64,000 nt of DNA from assembly GCF_900102745.1 (NCBI RefSeq), contig NZ_FMZF01000002.1:806001-870000 (forward strand), given 5' to 3'. Numbering within the stretch: position 1 is the first letter of the stretch; the number at the start of each line of letters is the position of its first letter. The notes below the pieces were generated by a model. It saw only the letters and a list, made by a program, of their open reading frames with translations, did no database searches and was not told the DNA's origin. The stretch comes from Geodermatophilus telluris. Its GTDB lineage: Bacteria > Actinomycetota > Actinomycetes > Mycobacteriales > Geodermatophilaceae. Position numbers and translations under genes: made by a program. Shown piece after piece: positions 59,689 through 64,000 of the stretch.

Positions 59689-59701
59689 TCGTCCCGTCGT
59701 C
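59689..59701 (+). promoter_or_regulatory. Candidate -10 box of the Tad operon
   Basis: TATCGT (59689-59694) lies 7 nt before an in-frame CTG (59702) and 40 nt before the GTG at 59735. The spacing pattern used elsewhere in the window would favour the CTG as a leaderless start. Confidence 0.35.
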
Positions 59702-59734
59702 CTGGGCACGGAACGGCTGGTCGACGGGGGTGCG

Positions 59735-60973
59735 GTGCCGACTGCGACGAGCGCGCTCGACGTCGTCGACGGCGAGGTGCGCGAGCTGATCCGCCGCCGC
59801 GGCCTGGACCCGTTCACCGACCCCGCGCCGGTGCGGGTGCTGGTGCGCGACGTGGTCGCCGACTACGCCGAGCGGTCGCTGACCTCGGCGCTGCCGCCGA
59901 TCGCCGACCCCGACGCCGTGGTGCGCGACGTGCTCGACCGGGTGGCCGGGTTCGGGCCGCTGCAGCGCTGGTTCGACGACCCCGAGGTCGAGGAGATCTG
60001 GGTCAACGAGCCCGGGCGGGTGTTCGTGGCCCGGCGCGGCCGCAGCGAGCTGACCACGACGATCCTGGGTGCCGGGCAGCTGGCCGACCTGGTGGAGCGG
60101 ATGCTGCGCACGTCGGGACGGCGGATCGACATGAGCCAGCCCTTCGTCGACGCGGTGCTGCCCGACGGGTCGCGGCTGCACGTGGTCATCCCCGACGTCA
60201 CCCGGCGGCACATGGCGGTCAACATCCGCAAGTTCGTGCTGCAGGCGCACTCGCTCGACGAGCTGGTCGCCGGCGGCACGCTGACGACGCAGGCCGCCCG
60301 GTTCCTGGAGGCCGCCGTCGCCGCCGGCCTGAACGTGCTCGTCTCCGGCGGCACGCAGGCCGGCAAGACCACCCTGCTCAACTGCCTGTGCGCGGCGATC
60401 CCGGCGCGGGAGCGGGTGATCACCTGCGAGGAGGTCTTCGAGTTGCGGGTGCCGCTGCCCGACGTGGTGGCGATGCAGACCCGCCAGCCCAACCTCGAGG
60501 GCGCCGGTGAGATCCCGCTGCGGCGGCTGGTCAAGGAGGCGCTGCGGATGCGGCCCTCGCGGATCGTCGTCGGCGAGGTGCGCCAGGAGGAGTGCCTCGA
60601 CCTGCTCATCGCGCTCAACAGCGGCCTCCCCGGCATGTGCACGCTGCACGCCAACAGCGCCCGCGAGGCGGTGGTGAAGATGTGCACGCTGCCGCTGCTG
60701 GCCGGCGACAACATCGGGCACGCCTTCGTCGTCCCCACGGTGGCCGCCAGCGTCGACCTGGTGGTGCACGTGGCCACCGAGCCCTCCGGGCAGCGACGGG
60801 TCCGCGAGGTAGTCGCGGTCCCGGGCCGGTCCGAGGACGGCGTGGTGGAGCTGGCCGACGTCTTCACCACGCGCGAGGGCCGGCTGGTGCGCGCGGAGGG
60901 CTTCCCGCCGCACCAGGAGCGCTTCGTCGCCGCCGGCCTCGACCTGGCCGCGCTACTGGAGTCCCCCCGGTGA
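59735..60973 (+). CDS. tadA: Tad/Flp pilus assembly ATPase (TadA/CpaF)
   Basis: 412-residue hexameric secretion ATPase that powers Flp pilus assembly. N-terminal domain (1-140; GFGPLQRWFDDPEVEEIWVN) and RecA-like motor with Walker A SGGTQAGKTTLL, acidic VITCEEVFELRVP, Walker B RIVVGEVRQEE, and the His box GMCTLHANS. A Gln replaces the usual Ser/Gly in the P-loop (GGTQAGKT). GTG 59735 chosen; an 11-codon extension from CTG 59702 is possible. GTGA overlap with tadB. Confidence 0.93.
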   Translation: MPTATSALDVVDGEVRELIRRRGLDPFTDPAPVRVLVRDVVADYAERSLTSALPPIADPDAVVRDVLDRVAGFGPLQRWFDDPEVEEIWVNEPGRVFVARRGRSELTTTILGAGQLADLVERMLRTSGRRIDMSQPFVDAVLPDGSRLHVVIPDVTRRHMAVNIRKFVLQAHSLDELVAGGTLTTQAARFLEAAVAAGLNVLVSGGTQAGKTTLLNCLCAAIPARERVITCEEVFELRVPLPDVVAMQTRQPNLEGAGEIPLRRLVKEALRMRPSRIVVGEVRQEECLDLLIALNSGLPGMCTLHANSAREAVVKMCTLPLLAGDNIGHAFVVPTVAASVDLVVHVATEPSGQRRVREVVAVPGRSEDGVVELADVFTTREGRLVRAEGFPPHQERFVAAGLDLAALLESPR

Positions 60974-61827
60974 TCGGCGCCCTCCTCGGGCTGCTGCTCG
61001 GCGTCGGATTGCTGCTGGTGTGGCGCAGCGGTCCGCGGGCGCCGCGGCGGCGGACCGGGCCGCGTCCTCCGGGGCGCCGGGCGCGGCTGCTCGCCGAGGC
61101 CGGGCTGACCGGGATCAACGCCGCGCAGCTGGTGGCGCTGCAGGTCGGCCTGGGCCTGCTCGCGCTGGTCGTCGTCCTGCTGACGACGGGGACGGTGACG
61201 GTGAGCCTGGCGTTCGGCGTCTTCGGCTTCGCGCTGCCGCACGTGCAGGTGCGCCGGCTGGCCGCCCGCCGCCGCGCCGACCTGCGCGAGGTGTGGCCGG
61301 AGGTGGTCGACAACCTGGCGTCGGCGGTGCGGGCCGGACTGTCCCTGCCGGAGGCGCTGTCGGCGCTGGGCACCCGCGGGCCGGAGGTGCTGCGCCCGCC
61401 GTTCGCCGGGTTCGCCGCCGACCACCGCTCCAACGGCCGGTTCGGCGAGAGCCTCGACCGGCTCAAGGCCGACCTCGCCGACCCGGTCGGCGACCGCATC
61501 GTGGAGACGCTGCGGGTGGCCCGCGAGGTCGGCGGCAGCGACCTGGGCCGGGTGCTGCGGACCCTGGCCACCTTCCTGCGCGAGGACGCCCGCGCCCGCG
61601 CGGAGCTCGAGACCCGGCAGGGCTGGGTGGTGCAGGCGGCCCGGCTGGCGGTGGGCGCGCCGTGGGTGGTGCTGCTCCTGCTGGCCACCCAGTCGACGAC
61701 GCTGGCCGCCTACGACTCGCCGCTGGGCACCGGGCTGCTGGTGGTCGGCGGCGCGGTCTGCCTGCTGGCCTACCGGCTGATGCTGCGGATCGGGCGGCTG
61801 CCGCAGGACGTGCGGGTGCTGCAATGA
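60970..61827 (+). CDS. tadB: Tad pilus platform protein TadB (T2SSF family)
   Basis: 285-residue inner-membrane platform protein. Hydrophobic helices at the N-terminus, at about 50-90 and 225-270, flank the cytosolic T2SSF domain (WPEVVDNLASAVRAGLSLPE, REVGGSDLGRVLRTLATFLR). With TadC it anchors the pilus motor. GTG 60970 overlaps tadA; its stop overlaps tadC by ATGA. Confidence 0.9.
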   Translation: MIGALLGLLLGVGLLLVWRSGPRAPRRRTGPRPPGRRARLLAEAGLTGINAAQLVALQVGLGLLALVVVLLTTGTVTVSLAFGVFGFALPHVQVRRLAARRRADLREVWPEVVDNLASAVRAGLSLPEALSALGTRGPEVLRPPFAGFAADHRSNGRFGESLDRLKADLADPVGDRIVETLRVAREVGGSDLGRVLRTLATFLREDARARAELETRQGWVVQAARLAVGAPWVVLLLLATQSTTLAAYDSPLGTGLLVVGGAVCLLAYRLMLRIGRLPQDVRVLQ

Positions 61828-62765
61828 GCGCGTCGCTGCTCGGCATGGTGCTGGGCGCCGTGGCGGCCTCCGGGCTGCTGCTCGTCGTCACCTTCGCGCC
61901 GCCGTTCCGGTCGGTGCGGCTGGTCGACCGGCTCGCGCCCTACGTGCACGACACCCCGCCGCCGTCGCGCCTGCTCGGGACCGCGACCGAGCCCGGCCTG
62001 CTCTCCGCCGCCCGGCGGGTGTTCGGCCCGGTGGTCGCCGACGGCGCGCGGCTGGTCGACCGGGTGCTCGGCGGCCGTGCCGCCGTCCGCCGGCGGTTGG
62101 ACGCCCTGGGCGGCGACCAGACGGTGGAGGACGTGCGGGTCGAGCAGGTGGTGTGGGGCGGCCTCGGACTGCTCGGCGCGGCCCTGCTGGCCGGTGTCGG
62201 GTCGCTGGCCGCCGGGAGCGTCAACGTGCTGTCGGTGGCGCTGCTGTGCGTCGGCGGGCTGCTCGGCGGGGTGCTCGGTCGCGACTGGTGGCTGACCCAG
62301 CAGGTGCGGCGACGCGAGGAGCTGCTGCTGGCGGAGTTCCCGGTGGTCGCCGAGCTGCTGGCGCTGGCGGTGACGGCGGGGGAGAGCCCGACCGCGGCGA
62401 TCGCGCGGGTCACCCGGCTGTCGGGTGGCGAGCTGGCGCGCGAGCTCGGCTCGGCGCTGGGCCGGGCTCGCGCCGGGATGCCACTGGTCGAGGCGCTGCA
62501 GCAGGTGGCCGACCGGACCTCGGTGGAGGCGCTCGCCCGCTTCGTCGACGGCCTGCTGGTGGCCATCGAGCGCGGCACGCCGCTGGCCGAGGTGCTGCGC
62601 TCCCAGGCCGCCGACGTCCGGGAGGCCGGTAAGCGGCGGCTGCTCGAGGCCGGTGGCCGCAAGGAGATCCAGATGATGGTGCCGGTCGTGTTCCTGGTGC
62701 TGCCGGTCACCGTCCTGTTCGCCCTGTTCCCGGGGCTGATCAGCATCGTCTCGCTGGCGCGGTGA
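61824..62765 (+). CDS. tadC: Tad pilus platform protein TadC (T2SSF family)
   Basis: 313 residues. N-terminal helix, two central helices (LGLLGAALLAGVGSLAAGSV region), T2SSF domain (EFPVVAELLALAVTAGESPT, FVDGLLVAIERGTPLAEVLR) and a C-terminal helix. Partner of TadB. ATG 61824 overlaps tadB by 4 bp. The following pilin-like gene starts 30 bp later. Confidence 0.9.
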   Translation: MSASLLGMVLGAVAASGLLLVVTFAPPFRSVRLVDRLAPYVHDTPPPSRLLGTATEPGLLSAARRVFGPVVADGARLVDRVLGGRAAVRRRLDALGGDQTVEDVRVEQVVWGGLGLLGAALLAGVGSLAAGSVNVLSVALLCVGGLLGGVLGRDWWLTQQVRRREELLLAEFPVVAELLALAVTAGESPTAAIARVTRLSGGELARELGSALGRARAGMPLVEALQQVADRTSVEALARFVDGLLVAIERGTPLAEVLRSQAADVREAGKRRLLEAGGRKEIQMMVPVVFLVLPVTVLFALFPGLISIVSLAR

Positions 62766-62795
62766 GCGCCGGTGCACAACGGAGGAGGACGACGG

Positions 62796-63002
62796 ATGCG
62801 GGCCCTGGCCTGGCTTCTCACGCTCACGGCGGCACTGGCCGCGCGGCTGCGGGGCGGCGATCCCGAGCGCGGCGACGTCCCGGGCTGGGTGATGATCACG
62901 GTGATGACGGCGGCCCTGGTGCTGGCCATCCTCGTCCCGTTCCGCGAGGCGATCGTCGCGGCGGTGACCAACGCGCTGGCGTCGGTCACCAATGGCGGTT
63001 AG
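62796..63002 (+). CDS. Flp-pilin-like small membrane protein
   Basis: 68 residues. After a first hydrophobic stretch (LAWLLTLTAALAARL) comes DPERGDVPGWVMITVMTAAL with VLAILVPF, a single helix resembling Flp/DUF4244-type pilins, although the usual E-Y pair after the cleavage Gly is not present. ATG 62796 has GGAGGAGG; an in-frame GTG at 62772 is less likely. Probably the major pilin or a minor subunit of the Tad pilus. Stop overlaps the next ATG. Confidence 0.72.
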   Translation: MRALAWLLTLTAALAARLRGGDPERGDVPGWVMITVMTAALVLAILVPFREAIVAAVTNALASVTNGG

Positions 63003-63405
63003 GCGGCCCGGCAGCCCGGACGACGGCGAGCGGGGGAGCGCCGTCGTCGACTTCGTCCTCGTCTCGGTCCTGGTCGTGGTGCTGCTGCTGGCGGTGCTGC
63101 AGGTGGCCGTCTACGTGCACGTGCGCAACGTGGTGGTCGCCGGCGCCCAGGAGGGTGCCCGGTTCGCGGCCAACGCCGACGTGCCGGTGTCGGAGGCGAC
63201 CGGCCGGACGCTGGCAGTCGTGGCCCGGGCGACGACGGAGCAGACGGCCGACGGCCTGCAGTGCACCGCGGCCGAGGAGGTCGACGCCACCGGCCTGACC
63301 CTGGTGACGGTGCGCTGCGCGGGCGCGGTGCCCACGCTGCTGGCCGGGCTGGGCGACGTGCTGCCGCTGGAGGTCACCGGCCGGGCGGTGGAGGAGGCGC
63401 CGTGA
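62992..63405 (+). CDS. TadE-like minor pilin
   Basis: 137 residues. DDGERGSAVVDFVLVSVLVV is the TadE-type entry: a Gly before a hydrophobic helix that is cut by a prepilin peptidase. An outer domain with two Cys (LQCTAAEEVD, VTVRCAGAVP) follows. ATG 62992 overlaps the pilin gene by 11 bp. Pseudopilin of the Tad machine. Confidence 0.85.
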   Translation: MAVRRPGSPDDGERGSAVVDFVLVSVLVVVLLLAVLQVAVYVHVRNVVVAGAQEGARFAANADVPVSEATGRTLAVVARATTEQTADGLQCTAAEEVDATGLTLVTVRCAGAVPTLLAGLGDVLPLEVTGRAVEEAP

Positions 63406-63863
63406 GGTGGCTGCGGGCGCGGCTGGGCAGCGGGGAGCGCGGCTCGGCGCTGGTGGAGTTCGTGTTCGTGGCGCTCGTGGTGTTCGTGCCGCTGGTGTAC
63501 GTGGTGGCCGGGTTCTCCGCGGTGCAGCGCGGGGTGTTCGCCTCCACGGCCGCGGCGCGGGAGGCCGGCCGGGCGCTGGCCACCGCGCCGGACCCGGCCA
63601 GCGGGCTGGCGCGGGCTCAGCGGGCGGCGCAGCTGGCGGTGGAGGACCAGTCGGTCGACGCCACCGACGTCGTGCTCGGCTACGCCCCGCCCGGCGCCGG
63701 CTGCGACGCCGCGGGTGCGTACGCGCCGCAGCTGACGCCGGGGGAGGAGTTCTCGGTGTGCGCCACGGTGACGGTGCGCATCCCGCTGCTGCCGGAGTTC
63801 GTCGACGCCAACACCGCCACCGGCCAGTTCGTCGTCGAGACCGACCGCTACGTCGACGGCTGA
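63402..63863 (+). CDS. TadE-like minor pilin
   Basis: 153 residues. SGERGSALVEFVFVALVVFV shows the canonical TadE motif with Glu five after the Gly. The outer domain has two Cys (GAGCDAAGAY, FSVCATVTVR). GTG 63402 overlaps the previous gene by 4 bp. Last visible gene of the operon; TadG-like or helicase genes that often follow are not seen before the convergent gene. Confidence 0.86.
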   Translation: MRWLRARLGSGERGSALVEFVFVALVVFVPLVYVVAGFSAVQRGVFASTAAAREAGRALATAPDPASGLARAQRAAQLAVEDQSVDATDVVLGYAPPGAGCDAAGAYAPQLTPGEEFSVCATVTVRIPLLPEFVDANTATGQFVVETDRYVDG

Positions 63864-63899
63864 CCGGCGAGCGCCTGCTCGCGCAGGGGTGGGGTCGGC

Positions 63900-64000
63900 T
63901 CAGCAGAGGTGTTCGCGCGCCGCGTACACCAACGCGCTCGTCTCCGAGGGGGTCAGCCCGTTGTCGATGAAGCTCGCTCGGACGGCCCAGTCCTCCATGC
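63900..64000 (-). CDS. C-terminal fragment of a DUF732-like protein (cut by window edge)
   Basis: Only the last 33 codons are visible: MEDWAVRASFIDNGLTPSET followed by SALVYAAREHLC and stop. A helical end with a terminal Cys resembles DUF732 secreted proteins of actinobacteria. The Met at 63998 may be internal. Converges with the Tad operon. Too little sequence for a firm name. Confidence 0.4.
   Translation of the reverse strand, partial: MEDWAVRASFIDNGLTPSETSALVYAAREHLC

Noticed and set aside
1-64000. tRNA, rRNA, riboswitch, CRISPR, integrase or IS element
   Set aside because: Looked for cloverleaf arms, rRNA signatures, repeat-spacer arrays and DDE/tyrosine/serine recombinase motifs; none seen.

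Overview
The window looks like chromosome of a very GC-rich, non-mycelial actinobacterium. Codon third positions are almost all G or C, GTG starts are common, and many genes have leaderless promoters. The gene order follows the backbone recalled for the dapD-dapE-sigE region of Mycobacterium tuberculosis: dapD, dapE, LOG protein, DivIVA-domain protein, tag, DUF3117, glgA/glgC, O-methyltransferase, sigE-rseA-htrA-tatB, mrp, then a DUF1003 protein and an MgtE-N/CBS protein. Degraded DUF222-HNH genes, dispersed palindromes, a spore-photoproduct-lyase-like gene and a Tad locus suggest a relative of the Geodermatophilaceae (Blastococcus, Geodermatophilus, Modestobacter). That placement is an inference.

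Layout. 1-4.9 kb: a cut TrpB2-like gene, divergent dapD and dapE, a LOG-family protein, a DivIVA-domain membrane protein and an SRPBCC protein. 4.9-8.6 kb: a CtaG/DUF2243 pair, divergent TfoX-like and MerR genes, a small ABM-like protein and an EamA exporter. 8.7-14.7 kb: a broken HNH endonuclease gene next to a 1562-residue secreted protein with twelve fibronectin-III repeats and a beta-propeller tail. 14.7-20.6 kb: a GT-A-like protein, tag, DUF3117, leucyl aminopeptidase, a conserved unknown, a DUF4232-like secreted protein and DinB. 20.8-29.4 kb is mostly accessory: a second HNH remnant, an esterase, a carotenoid-type oxidoreductase, a lipoprotein/micro-protein/DUF6766 cassette, an SPL-like radical SAM enzyme, and a GAF/ANTAR, membrane protein and SpoIIE phosphatase group.

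29.4-38.1 kb returns to the backbone: glgA/glgC (glycogen), a 2'-5' RNA ligase-like protein, O-methyltransferase, the sigE-rseA-htrA-tatB envelope-stress block, and mrp. 38.3-46.8 kb: azlCD, a MerR/DUF4188 divergent pair, DUF1003 plus an MgtE-N/CBS protein, PhzF, a second EamA exporter, and a CoA-ester lyase with an acyl-CoA dehydrogenase that resemble ethylmalonyl-CoA pathway enzymes. 46.9-53.2 kb: two overlapping envelope glycosyltransferase genes, a quinone-oxidoreductase-like gene, and EthD plus a ThDP enzyme. 53.3-59.2 kb: a GGDEF/EAL protein, a 15-codon arginine-rich micro-ORF followed by competing hairpins, an M50 protease, an NTF2-like protein and a trypsin-like protease between palindromic repeats. 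59.7-63.9 kb: a Tad/Flp pilus operon (ATPase, TadB, TadC, Flp-like, two TadE-like). A truncated gene runs off the right edge.

The least ordinary stretch is 56.0-59.7 kb. There an Arg-rich micro-ORF and two mutually exclusive hairpins precede an M50 protease. Related palindromes then flank a compositionally different serine protease whose promoter carries three 11-bp-spaced repeats. The sigE region is also notable, because two candidate start codons each sit just downstream of their own promoter-like sequence. No rRNA, tRNA, CRISPR array, insertion sequence or integrase was seen.
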